The notes under the pieces are model-generated. The model was not told where the DNA came from. It did not search any database and worked only from the letters and a program-made list of their open reading frames with translations. Positions 18,826 through 28,471 of a DNA stretch of 64,000 bases are shown in pieces. The stretch is from Thraustochytrium sp. TN22 (lineage: Eukaryota; Sar; Bigyra; Thraustochytrida; Thraustochytriidae), in NCBI GenBank assembly GCA_013306675.1, contig JABLUY010000153.1:29371-93370 (forward strand). The letters run 5' to 3'. Position 1 is the stretch's first letter. Each line of letters starts with the position of its first letter. The translations under genes and the position numbers were made by a program.

Positions 18826-21800
18826 ATGATGGAGCGTGAGATGCAGGTGAGGCTTCTGGGGCTCTCGGTTGAGCGCGCCTCGCTCCGCAGGAGCCTCCTC
18901 CCGGCCAAGCTCCGAAGCGAGACACGAGCCGACTTCCCGGGAAGACTGCGCATAGAGAAGGATGGCATCATTCTTGTCATTTTCGAGGAGGGCAGCTCGC
19001 CACTCAAACTTGTGCGTGCAGCCTTTGGGCAACGCGACGATCTCCAGCCTCAGAAACTGGGCAGCCCCAAGGATCTCTTAGCCTTTGGACTTGCCGAGAA
19101 CGAAGATGCCAGAGCCGCCGGAGAGTGGTGGCTCAGCGTCATGAGGAACGGAAAGCCGTGCAGGTACGACTTCAAGTCGAAGACCATTTTCCAAGCTGCG
19201 GGGTGGGTGCAGTCTCTTCGCATGTACAGAGGCGAAGACGCCATACCAGCCGTTGCCGTACTTGGCGCGACAGGTACTGGCAAGAGCCTTCTCGCATCAA
19301 GGCTCGCTGGACTGGATTCGCAAAATCAGGTCTTCGGCTCCGGAGCAAGTCTCACCTCAGTCACGAGCGCCACAACTATGTACGTCTCACACTGGCTCGG
19401 CGAGGAGGCCGAGGGCAATGAGGTCATTGTGATCGATACCCCGGGCCTAGGGGATAGCGAGGCCCGCGACGATGCGCTTGTGGAGGATATGCTTGCTCAG
19501 CTGAGCGATCTCGGTGGAGTCAACACGATGGTGCTCGCTTTCGATGGGCAGGCTCCCCGCCTGAGCGGGCCTCTTTCGGCGATGCTGGCGGTCTTCGAGT
19601 CCCGCTTCCCATCTGGCTTCTGGGAGCACACTATGATCCTCTTCACTCACTGGTACGAGGATACTACCTCTCGCCGGCGTCGCAAAAAGGCCGCCAGGGA
19701 GCTCCAGCAGGAGTGGAATGCGGAGCTGCACCAGCGCTTCCCTCGACTTAACGAGATGAGACGGGTCGACAAGGACATCCCCTGCTACTTTGTGGACAGC
19801 GATGCGCTCGATGTCGACGAGAAGTTGCTCGCAATCCAGGAGCTCCGCCGCTTCTGCGTGGCCGCTCGCCAGAACCCAAGCTTCGACTGCCGCCGCGTCC
19901 TGGCGGACCCGCGCGCCGTGACCAAGCTCTTCCGCAGGCAGGACATCCCGGAAGAGGCATTTGCGCTCGGCGAGTTTCTTCGCGCCGTGGCCCTCGAGGA
20001 CAAGCTCGCGGGTCTCGTGGCAGCCGGCATCACGACGGTCGACGTCCTCATGCAGGTGCCGGACGACAAGCTATTGGATTACTTCCAGTGGACCTTAGAG
20101 GAGTGCGACCGCATCCGCCGCCCAGCCAAGACCGGCCCAACCGCCCCGCACTTTGTCGTCGTGAACGAGTTTATCACCATGGGCATTCCCACCGACGGCC
20201 TCATGGCCTCCGGACTCAGCGCCTCCGAGCTTCTGGGCCTTGGCGACGACGAGATCATGGACACACTGCAGCTTAACTTTGCGCAGCTCATGAAGTACCA
20301 TGCCTGGCGTGATGCTATCCTTCGACAGCAGCCTGTCGCCATTGACACGCTCTTCCAAGGCGCAGTGGTCGTGCGCAACGAGGCTGTCTGGGAGTACGAC
20401 GAGACTGACATGATGATGCAGGACCTTCACGGCCCGGGCATGATCCTGAACTGGCGCGACCCCGACGGCGAGGTGCACGGCATCACCACTCTCCCACCGA
20501 ACTGGACCGGCAGCCCGACCGCGTTCAACCCGCCCGTACTGGGTGGTTGGTGCCGTGTCTACTGGTTTGCCAGTGGCTTCTCCAACTGCTACCGCATTGG
20601 CTACGAGGGCCGTCACGACCTCGTGCATGAGACTCCCGAGGAGGTCGGCATTGAGGTGCCTCAGCCGCACGACCCCGCGCACTCGAAGCTCCTTCCGCCC
20701 GGCAACCTCAGCCAGGTCTCGTCCGGTGACCTCCGCTGCACCTTTGGCTTCAAGAAGGGTCTTCGCTTTCCGCACTGGTCGCGGTGTGACATTCGCCCCG
20801 AGATCACCAAGGCGCTCGGTGGCTTTGTGCACGGCGACATCGTCCGTGTCAACGACGTGCAGGCCATCTGCATTGGCGCCTCCATCACAACGGGCACCAA
20901 CGTCAAGCTTCAGTTCCTGGTATTCGGCCAGGAGGAGGTCCAGGGCGCCGGCATCTTCGACGATGATGAGCTGCTCACCGCCACCAAGATTAAGCGAGGC
21001 GCCATTCAGGAGGTTCGGCACGCTGACATGAGGTGCCACGCCGATGCCGAGGCCACGCACGACCAGGTTGCCGACGTCGCAAGCCGCTTACAAGCCAACT
21101 TTCCGTACCCGATCGGCGCCAGATTCATGGAGCCTGGCGATTTCGACGTGCGTCCTGAGATCATCAGAGTCTTCGCGCCGGGACTCACCAGCGGCGACGT
21201 CCTCAGTCTGCAGACGCCGCGCGGCATCCGCAACTTCACCGTAATCGGCGTTTCTACGCACAAGACCAACCGCCCGCGCCTCTACATGCACGAGGACGGC
21301 GACCCCGGTGGCTCGCACTGGGTGCGTCTCATGGAGGACTACCCGGGCCGCTTCACGAAGACCTCGCACGTCCACGTGCAGCCGCAGCGGGTCGAATTGG
21401 ACACCTTCCCGGCGCCCTCCGAGACAGAACTGCGTCGAATGCGCCTGCGCCCCACCCTGCAGTTTCCCATCGGCAAGGATGGCTTCAGCAGCGGCACCTT
21501 TGATGTGCGTGACACTGAGTGCGGCCGTCTCTGTGGCTATGCCTCCGGCACCGTGCTCGATTTCCGAGGCCGGGACGAAACGGTGCTCACTGTCATTGGC
21601 ATCAAGCCCAACCCACACACCAATCTGCCCACCATCTGGTACCATGTCGAGGGCCAGCGCTGCGCTGTATTCATCCCGGCATTTTACGAGCTCCGCTCCT
21701 CGCTCGTCGCGCGCGAGGAGAGGCGTGACCTGACTGCCTTTGCACGGGAGCTCGCTTCCGCGCCGCGAGGCATGCCCCTCATGCTGCCCCGACCTCCTCA

Positions 21801-22065
21801 GGATGGAGACGGCGAGGAGGAGGGCCCAGGTGAGGGAGTACCTTCCGGCCTTGCAACACTCCTCCTGATGCTCGCTCTGGCCAGGGCCAGCGCGGAGGCA
21901 AACGATGCAAAAGAAGAGTCAAATCGGCTCTGCGGGGTACGAAGAAAAGCTCCGAAAGTACCTTACAAGCCTTCGCGTCCGAGTCGGTTGCCCCCATCTC
22001 GTCTGCGTTTGTCCAGGAGGAACAGCGACGCTGAGTCGGACGATGGGGACGCTCACAAGAATTAA
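18826..22065 (+). CDS. GTPase with SAM-like, MIB/HERC2-like and triplicated C-terminal domains
   Basis: A 1079-residue protein from the ATG at 18826. An N-terminal extension of about 140 residues precedes a TRAFAC/AIG1-like GTPase: Walker A GATGTGKS (147-154), switch region SLTSVTSATT, Walker B/G3 DTPGLGD (204-210), and ILFTHW in place of the usual G4 NKxD. Two helical blocks resembling SAM domains follow (about 384-436 and 446-502). Residues about 510-598 match a MIB/HERC2 domain (VVVRNEAVWEYDE, WRDPDG, CRVYWFASGFSNCYRIGYEG). Three related ~75-100 residue units come next (about 636-706, 755-851, 875-958), sharing FDVRPEI-like and GDVLSL/FTVIG-like blocks. A short hydrophobic segment near 1005-1024 could anchor it to a membrane. 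Function is unknown; the parts suggest a signalling or defence GTPase. Confidence 0.8.
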   Translation: MMEREMQVRLLGLSVERASLRRSLLPAKLRSETRADFPGRLRIEKDGIILVIFEEGSSPLKLVRAAFGQRDDLQPQKLGSPKDLLAFGLAENEDARAAGEWWLSVMRNGKPCRYDFKSKTIFQAAGWVQSLRMYRGEDAIPAVAVLGATGTGKSLLASRLAGLDSQNQVFGSGASLTSVTSATTMYVSHWLGEEAEGNEVIVIDTPGLGDSEARDDALVEDMLAQLSDLGGVNTMVLAFDGQAPRLSGPLSAMLAVFESRFPSGFWEHTMILFTHWYEDTTSRRRRKKAARELQQEWNAELHQRFPRLNEMRRVDKDIPCYFVDSDALDVDEKLLAIQELRRFCVAARQNPSFDCRRVLADPRAVTKLFRRQDIPEEAFALGEFLRAVALEDKLAGLVAAGITTVDVLMQVPDDKLLDYFQWTLEECDRIRRPAKTGPTAPHFVVVNEFITMGIPTDGLMASGLSASELLGLGDDEIMDTLQLNFAQLMKYHAWRDAILRQQPVAIDTLFQGAVVVRNEAVWEYDETDMMMQDLHGPGMILNWRDPDGEVHGITTLPPNWTGSPTAFNPPVLGGWCRVYWFASGFSNCYRIGYEGRHDLVHETPEEVGIEVPQPHDPAHSKLLPPGNLSQVSSGDLRCTFGFKKGLRFPHWSRCDIRPEITKALGGFVHGDIVRVNDVQAICIGASITTGTNVKLQFLVFGQEEVQGAGIFDDDELLTATKIKRGAIQEVRHADMRCHADAEATHDQVADVASRLQANFPYPIGARFMEPGDFDVRPEIIRVFAPGLTSGDVLSLQTPRGIRNFTVIGVSTHKTNRPRLYMHEDGDPGGSHWVRLMEDYPGRFTKTSHVHVQPQRVELDTFPAPSETELRRMRLRPTLQFPIGKDGFSSGTFDVRDTECGRLCGYASGTVLDFRGRDETVLTVIGIKPNPHTNLPTIWYHVEGQRCAVFIPAFYELRSSLVAREERRDLTAFARELASAPRGMPLMLPRPPQDGDGEEEGPGEGVPSGLATLLLMLALARASAEANDAKEESNRLCGVRRKAPKVPYKPSRPSRLPPSRLRLSRRNSDAESDDGDAHKN

Positions 22066-22074
22066 AAAAATTCC

Positions 22075-22524
22075 ATGTTTTCTCTCCTTTACGCGGTGGC
22101 GCGTCAGGATCGCGCAGGTATTGCGCATACAATAACTTTACTCTCATGGGGCAATGTCACGGCCGATTTGCTGCAAAAAGCCTTCGCGATCCTACGAGAG
22201 TATCGCAAGACGCAAAGCGTCACATGCTTTCTGAACCTGAGTTCGAGGCCACAGCCCGGCGTCAAGGTCCAGCAGAGGTCGGAGCTCGGCGTCAAGCTCC
22301 AGCGGAGGTCGGAGCTTCTTAAGCAAGAGGCCACCTGGATCAAGGAGAGCATTGCGGAGGAGGAACGCCGTCTCGAGAGCAAGCGCCAGTGGCTCGAGGA
22401 GCTCTTGAACGAGGCGAAACAGGCTGGGGAAGAAGCTGCCAAGCGGAGGGAGGCTGTGGTACAGAAGCGCGCGAAAGAGGACCAGCGTTGCAAGCAGCTC
22501 AAGGACGTGCGGCTTCGACGATGA
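22075..22524 (+). CDS. Small coiled-coil protein
   Basis: A 149-codon frame whose ATG lies nine bases after the GTPase stop and in the same frame. Residues about 70-145 are strongly coiled coil (ESIAEEERRLESKRQWLEEL and so on), preceded by a 10-codon tandem repeat (GVKVQQRSEL / GVKLQRRSEL). No family is recognised. The close spacing could mean a separate short gene, a 3' UTR frame, or a former C-terminal extension of the GTPase reached before a stop arose. Its stop overlaps the next ATG (ATGA). Confidence 0.4.
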   Translation: MFSLLYAVARQDRAGIAHTITLLSWGNVTADLLQKAFAILREYRKTQSVTCFLNLSSRPQPGVKVQQRSELGVKLQRRSELLKQEATWIKESIAEEERRLESKRQWLEELLNEAKQAGEEAAKRREAVVQKRAKEDQRCKQLKDVRLRR

Positions 22525-22892
22525 AGGTCCAGCGCGACGTTGCTGAGCTCGTCAGCATGACAGATGGTTTCGCGGCGTTCCTTGGCGGCGAGTGTGAACA
22601 GGGTACGCGGTGCTGCGGGACCGGCGGCCGCAGCACCTCGCCTGCACCGGCCCCGCGGAGCGCGTCGCCCATCCCAGCTCCACGGCGTGCGCCAAGGCCG
22701 GTCTTTAATCGCGAGCCCATCTACGTAGAGACCTCTGATGGCGAGGAGAACACTGAGCAGCAGGTTGTCAGCACGCGCACGCCCAAGACCTCGACGACCA
22801 AGCGCTCGAGTGTAAGCTCCGCGCGTGGCGCTGCATTTGGCTGCATTCGCCACGGCCGCAAATTCTGCGGGCGAGGCCGGCAAGCCAAGTAA
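22521..22892 (+). CDS. Small Ser/Pro-rich ORF overlapping the coiled-coil ORF
   Basis: A 123-codon frame that begins with the ATGA overlap of the previous stop. It starts with a short helical stretch (VQRDVAELVSMTDGFAAFLG), then Ser/Pro/Arg-rich sequence (RSTSPAPAPRSASPIPAPRR) and a Lys/Arg/Cys-rich end. It may be the continuation of the coiled-coil protein after a one-base frame change rather than an independent gene. No family is recognised. Confidence 0.3.
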   Translation: MKVQRDVAELVSMTDGFAAFLGGECEQGTRCCGTGGRSTSPAPAPRSASPIPAPRRAPRPVFNREPIYVETSDGEENTEQQVVSTRTPKTSTTKRSSVSSARGAAFGCIRHGRKFCGRGRQAK

Positions 22893-23059
22893 ACTGCGCA
22901 CGCCCGGTTCCGCTGGTGCAGAGCGACAAAGGCACCTCCGGCGATCAAGAAGCCGCCGCAGCCGGTGGCGGCTCGAGTCGACCTGACAAAATAACTCACA
23001 TCATCAAATGGTCAATGGTTTCCTGTCTCTGTCATGTACCGCCAGCGGCGGAGCAACGT

Positions 23060-24499
23060 TCACGGCTTGCGACGCAGGACGAGCGTGCAGGAGCCCGAAG
23101 TGCCGCCGTTGGGCGTGTAGCTGACGGTGGTGACCTTCTTGTCCTTGGAAAAGCGGTGGATGGCATGGTACTGCACCATGTGCGAGCCGTCGTCGTAGCG
23201 GAAGATGAGGCGCACGCAGGGCGTGCAGGCGGAGTCGAGCAAGAACGCGGGCCGCGGCACGACGGCAATGTCGAGCTGCACGCCCTGCGTGGCGGCGGCA
23301 CCGTCCACCGCTCCTTCCACGACCGTATAGGTGGGCCCGGTCCACGTTGTGATGGTGGCGATGCCGTCCTCGATCTGCACGGTCTCCGAGAGCGGCATCA
23401 GGGCGGAGGCGGTGCGATTCAGCAGCGAGACACCTTGCGCTGCCCAGACCGGGTCCATGGACTCGCTTTCGACGCCGATCACGGACCAGTTGCCCGGGAG
23501 CGCCGCGAGCAGGTCATCGCGGTCGTACAGAACGGCCGGCTCGTGGTCACCGGCCGCGGCAGCGCCCGCATCGCCGGCGTGCACGTAGTTGACATGGCGC
23601 ACGAATTTGCTCAGCTCGCTCTCGATGCCCACGTGCTCCAGATCGCGCGAGAGCGTTCCGGAGAAGACGTCGGGCATAATATCCTCGGGCAGATCCATGG
23701 GCGACTCAAGCAAGAAGACTGAGTTGCGCGTGTGCTCGTCCAGAAAGCTGGACATGAGCGCCCAGGCGATGCGAAAGGCGCGCGACACGTTCACAAAGTA
23801 AATCTTGGCCGTGAGCCCCGGGTAGTGCGTCATGGCAATGCTCGTGGCGCCAAAGTACTGGCGCACGCTGCCGAAGACCTGCGCGAAAACGGGCGTGTTC
23901 TCCACGTCGATGATCTGCACGATCTGGCCCGTGCGCGAGAGGCCCTCTCGAATCCAGTACTCTGTGAGGAACATCTGGTGCCTCGCGAAGCGCTCCGGCG
24001 AGATGCCGTTGCGCCGCAGCGCCGCGACCACCTTGCGTGTGTCGCGGAGTAGCTGCAGCGACACCAGGTTGCCGCTCTCGTCCATGCCAAGCCAGTACTG
24101 CGGGTACAGATGCTTGATGTGGAAGAACTCGCGCTGCTCACGGTCCAAGATGTCCTCGAGCGCGTGCGCGTTGCGGTACGCCGCCATGGACCGCCATCGC
24201 GCGCGCGCCGCCTTGACATCGCCGCCGCAGTAGTCCACCCAGCGCTTGGGCACCTCCGCCTCGGGGTCTTGCGCGCGGCTGCCGTCCAGCGCGGCGCGCA
24301 GCTCCTCGAGGCCGCCTTGATGCTCCAGGTCATCGAAGCTCGCCACGGCCGCCGAGGACACCGCCAGGCTGGCCATCCACGACGCGTGGCTCGCCGTCGT
24401 GCCCGTGCTCTCCTCGCCCTTGCTGCTCTTGCTCTTGGACCGGCGTAGGTACGAGCTCCGTGTCGCCGCCACCGCCGTCGACCCTGCCCCGCGCGTCAT
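23060..24499 (-). CDS. CRAL-TRIO (Sec14-like) lipid-binding protein
   Basis: A 479-residue protein from the first in-frame ATG (24499). After a Ser/Lys-rich leader, residues about 80-125 give a short helical N-domain (RWRSMAAYRNAHALEDIL). The CRAL-TRIO pocket spans about 125-300: LYPQYWLGMDESGNLV, VQIIDVENTPVFAQVF, THYPGLTAKIYFVNVSRAFR and WALMSSFLDEHTR, the usual order of Sec14-type phosphatidylinositol and phosphatidylcholine transfer proteins. The C-terminal 140 residues look beta-rich (NWSVIGVESESMDPVWAAQ, ATITTWTGPTYTVVEGAVDG, TLVLRRKP) and may be a lipocalin-like or GOLD-like partner domain. It probably acts at the cytosolic face of Golgi or endosomal membranes. The GC-rich frame upstream of 24499 has no ATG. 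Confidence 0.88.
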   Translation of the reverse strand: MTRGAGSTAVAATRSSYLRRSKSKSSKGEESTGTTASHASWMASLAVSSAAVASFDDLEHQGGLEELRAALDGSRAQDPEAEVPKRWVDYCGGDVKAARARWRSMAAYRNAHALEDILDREQREFFHIKHLYPQYWLGMDESGNLVSLQLLRDTRKVVAALRRNGISPERFARHQMFLTEYWIREGLSRTGQIVQIIDVENTPVFAQVFGSVRQYFGATSIAMTHYPGLTAKIYFVNVSRAFRIAWALMSSFLDEHTRNSVFLLESPMDLPEDIMPDVFSGTLSRDLEHVGIESELSKFVRHVNYVHAGDAGAAAAGDHEPAVLYDRDDLLAALPGNWSVIGVESESMDPVWAAQGVSLLNRTASALMPLSETVQIEDGIATITTWTGPTYTVVEGAVDGAAATQGVQLDIAVVPRPAFLLDSACTPCVRLIFRYDDGSHMVQYHAIHRFSKDKKVTTVSYTPNGGTSGSCTLVLRRKP

Positions 24500-25588
24500 G
24501 CTGCCGCCGCCGGCCCCGGGGCCGCGCGCTCGCCGAGGAGCGCGGCCTGGGCTCTGCCGCCGCCGCTCGCCGCCCCGCCTCGACCGGGCGCCGCCAGCGC
24601 GCCTCCGCCCGCGCGCCTCGACTCCGCGCGCGCGCCGTCGGGGTCTGCCTCTGCGCGCGCCACCGCGCGTGCACGTGTCGTGTCGCAAACCCGCGCGCGC
24701 GTACTAAACCCGCCCGTTCACAAGCTGCACGCAGCTGCACCCCGTGCAGCGGCGGCTGTTCGAGGCCAACCAACTGACCTTGCAGCGCTTGCACGCCGCG
24801 AGAAGCGCTGCGCTACTGTGCCGCTGTGCGCTTGAAGCGCCTTCGCGGGCCGAAGGCTCCGGGTTGAGAAGGTGGTGCAAGCCTGGGCGTGCCACCACTG
24901 CTCCGAGTCCGACGAACGTCACTACGGCCTGCGAGTAGCGGCGAGTACGAGCTCGACCAGGAATACAGGTTCGACTGCCATGGTGTTGCAAGGGAGGACC
25001 TGCGGTTCCCATCGCGGAGCCGGTCGGCAGTACCTGCCTTTCAAGTCCAAAGCGTAGCCGTGACACAGGTAGAAGCGCGGTAGCAAAAAGCGCTGGTGCG
25101 AGCCGGTACAGACCGCGACGGTCGTGGTCGACATTTTCTTATGAGCTAAAGTACGCGGCTGGCACGGACCGCGGCACGACCATAGCCTATCCGCGGCGTA
25201 TGACTGGCAACACTCTGTGGCATGCATGAGCGCATCATGACCGCATGGGGTCATGATTTATGCATTAGAGTGCATTGGCATTGGTCTGGCATTGGTCTGG
25301 CATTGGTTCTGGCGTTGTCTTGGTCCTGGCTTTGACGTCCTGGCATTGGTCTCTGGCATTGTCCTGGCATTGTCCTGGCATTGATGTTTTCGACCACTGT
25401 CCGCTGGAAAGGAGGAGACCTGAGGAGAAAGAGAAGCACGAGGCGACCCGACACGGACCCGAGCCGACCCAACCCACGCGGGCAGTCCAACGCTAGTGCG
25501 CAGCGAGCAGTCCGGCAGTCCAACGCTCGCGCGCAGACCGACGTCGGCGCGCAGCGCAGCGGCCGCGAGGCCGCACCTTCATGAGGCG
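24500..25588. other. Gene-free spacer with divergent promoters
   Basis: About 1.1 kb between the minus-strand CRAL-TRIO gene and the plus-strand fusion gene. No supported gene. It contains a GGCATT minisatellite (25266-25385) and two copies of GCAGTCCAACGCT (about 25481 and 25514). Confidence 0.5.
25266..25385. repeat. Minisatellite of TGGCATTGGTC / TGGCATTGTCC units
   Basis: About ten imperfect 10-12 base units of the type CTGGCATTGGT or CCTGGCATTGT in tandem, the last ones nearly identical. Non-coding, upstream of the fusion gene. Confidence 0.8.
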
Positions 25589-27147
25589 ATGCGCGGAGGC
25601 CCGCGGAGGACGTGGTCGGCGGGCGAGGCGGTCGAGGTCGTCTTCTTCTGGGTCATCTTCGTCGTCGCCCTTGGCCTGACGCTGCACTACGGCGTGGAGG
25701 TGGCGCCCACGAGTGCGCCGCAGGTCTGTGCCGCCCCGGCCGCCGCCGCCAGCGCTGCCGCCGTGCCTGCAGGCGCTCAGACGGCGACCTGGGCGCAGCA
25801 ACAGGACGACCAGGACCAGGATCAGGACACGGACGAGTGGAACAACGCCATCCGCTTCTCGTTGGAGCCCACGCACCAGGCCGCTGCCAAGACACACGCC
25901 GCCAAGATGTCGCCGACGCATCAGCACCAAGAGCAAGAGCAAGGGCAAGAGCAGCAGCAGCAGCGGCAGGAGCAGGCGCAACCGGCGAGCTGTGACGCAG
26001 ATCTCTCGAGCAGCCAGGGCGACCCGGGCAAAGCGCGTGGCGTGGCTGAAGCAATCACCATGCACTGGAAGCGCGCCGAGGAGACCGAGGTGCCCGGGCT
26101 GCGCGACGCACCCGCGTGGTCTGTGACGGCAGTCACGCAGCTCAGCACAGAGCGCCTATCGCGGCTCGCCAGCCTGCTCGAGGCCTGGCGCGGACCCGTC
26201 TCGGCGGCTGTGCTCGTCTGCAAGCAGGAGGATGTAGAACGCGTGGAGACCTGGCTGGCGGCGCTGCTGGAGACGCAGCGCGACCGACTTGCGCAGCGCT
26301 TCTTGAGCCTGCACCTGGTCAAGGCTGCCGCGGACCCGTACCCTGTGAACCTGCTGCGCAACGTGGCCCAGGAGGGCGTCCCGGACACGCGCGGCTTTAG
26401 CCTCGTTGTGGACGTGGACGCTTCGGTCGGCGCGCAGGCTCTCGAGGCAAGCCGGGACGTCCGACGCGCTGTGGAACGCCTGGCAGCGCCCGCCAGCACC
26501 GTGCTCTGCGTGCCGGCGCTCGAGGTCGTTGACCGCTCGGACACCGCAGGGGCGGGGGCGCCCCCGGCACTGCCGCGCGACTACACGGAGATGCGCGCCA
26601 TGGTAAATGCAGGCGTGGCACGGCCCATGCACGCAGGCCGCAGGTCCTACAGCGGGCCCTTCGACCTCAAGGAGTGGGTGGCGCGGCGCGAAGCATACAA
26701 GCTCGCTTACGAGGTCATGTTTGAGCCGTACTACGTGCGTCGCACGGCCGCCGACTGGCCGCCGTTCCCTGAGGAGTTCCTTGGACGCGGCTTCAACAAG
26801 CAAGCGCACCACTTCGAGCTCTTCGCGCGGGGTCATGAATACGCTGTGCTGGGTCGCACCTTCGTGGTCGACGTACCGCATGAGGACGCCAGCTGGTCCG
26901 CGTCCTCGCGCGATCTGCAGGACAATAAGCCGTTGTGGTTTGCCTTCCGAGACCGTGTTGCCGAGCAGTTCGGCCTTTCATGCTACGCGGAGGACTGGGC
27001 GCGCTGCGACCGGCGCGGCGTCGCGTGCGGCCGCGTGTGTCAGGCCGGATCCGGCGGCGACGCCTCGCGCGGAGAGCACGCTAGCACGCGCAACCGCCAC
27101 CACCACCAACAACAACACCAACAACAGCAACCACCTCACCACAGCGC

Positions 27148-27186
<39 letters not shown>

Positions 27187-28471
27187 CGCGCTACGCAGCG
27201 CCGACGCGGCCGGGGTGGCCGCGTCACGGGGTCCCGACGAGGAGACGCCAGACGCGCCGCACCCCTCGACGCGGCGGCGCGAAGACGCCAGCTCGGCATC
27301 TTCGTTGTCCAGCTCGTCCTCCGCTGCGGTACACTCGACCTCAAGCGACACGCGCAAGGTCCGGCCGCCCTCGGACCTGTACTGGAAGGTCTTTCTCGAG
27401 GGCCTGGCCTCCAAGCCGAGGCTGCAAAAGCTGCCGAACGACGTCACGTGTCGCAACGCGGACGGCCGCCCGCTCGTGGACGTGGTATACACCTGGGTGA
27501 ATGGGTCAGACCCGGCGCACGAGGCGCTGCGTCGCCAGCACATCCCCGCGGACGCCTTCCAGGGCACCATGGACGTGGGCGAGGGCCGCGCCGTACCGGC
27601 GGGCGACCTCGCGTACCGCTTCCGCGACTACGGCGCAGCCAGCACGCTGCGCTTCTCCTTGCGCAGCCTGCGTGCCTTCGCGCCCTGGGTGCACCGCGTC
27701 TTCATCGTCACGGCGAACGGGCAGCGGCCGTCCTGGCTGGATGCCGACACGGCCGCGCAGAGCGCGCCTGAAGTCGTCTTCGTCTCGCACGAGACCATCT
27801 TTGCGGGCCGCGAAGACGCGTTGCCCACCTTCAACTCGTGCGCGATCGAGTCGCAAATCCACCGCATCCCGGGCCTCGCGGACTGCTTCCTGTACCTGAA
27901 CGACGACTTTTTGCTCGCCAAGCCGCTCGACTTTGAGGACCTCTGGCCTCAGGACGAGCCCGTGCCGCGCGTTCACTTTGGCCCGGAGCGCGCGCCGCGC
28001 GTCGGCCGCGACCCTTGGCAGGTCAAGATCGCCAACGTGGGCAAGATGATGCACCGCGACCTGGGACTGCGCTGGGAGCACATGTTCACGGTCTCGCACC
28101 AGGGCTTCTTCTTTATCAAACCCATCGTCGAGGACGCGCAGCGCCTCATGACCGCCGAGTTCGAGCGCACCGCCCGCGAGCGGTGGCGCACGCCCTACTC
28201 CGTCTGGCTGCCCTTTGTTTACGCCAACTACTTCGCCCACACCTACGCTGCTGTCGCCCGCAAGGCCAGCGCTCTCTATGTACGCCTCACCGACTTTACG
28301 CTGCAGGACGACGCGCTGCCCGCCGCGCTCGCCCGCGTCCGCGACCGCCGTCCGCAGTGGCTATGCGTCAACGACCTCGTCACGCGCCCCGACGACGCTC
28401 TTGTCCATGCTCTGCGCGACATGTTCGTCGCGCTGCTCCCCGAACCTCTGCTCTACGAACGCGATGCTTAA
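25589..28471 (+). CDS. GT49 (LARGE/B4GAT1-like) - Stealth phosphotransferase fusion, type II membrane protein
   Basis: A 960-residue protein from the ATG at 25589. A signal anchor (VVFFWVIFVVALGLTLHYG, about 15-37) places the rest in the Golgi lumen. Residues about 174-470 match the GT49 glucuronyltransferase fold: YPVNLLRNVA, the metal-binding Asp275-Val-Asp277, FEPYYVRR, FLGRGFNKQAHHFEL and FVVDVPHEDAS. A His/Gln/Ser-rich linker with a pure Gln run follows. Residues about 620-960 are Stealth: CR1 VDVVYTWVNGSD (to Asp641), CR2 with RDYGAASTLRFSLRSL, RVFIVTANGQ, AIESQIHRIPGL and LNDDFLL (Asn771-Asp773), then CR3/CR4-like sequence. Stealth enzymes such as GlcNAc-1-phosphotransferase transfer sugar-phosphate to glycans. 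An out-of-frame ATG at 25581 precedes the start. Confidence 0.9.
27100..27187 (+). repeat. CAA/CAG trinucleotide run coding poly-Gln
   Basis: A CAACAACAC stretch followed by about thirteen CAG codons inside the linker of the GT49-Stealth fusion. Such runs are length-variable and lie outside both catalytic domains. Confidence 0.9.
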
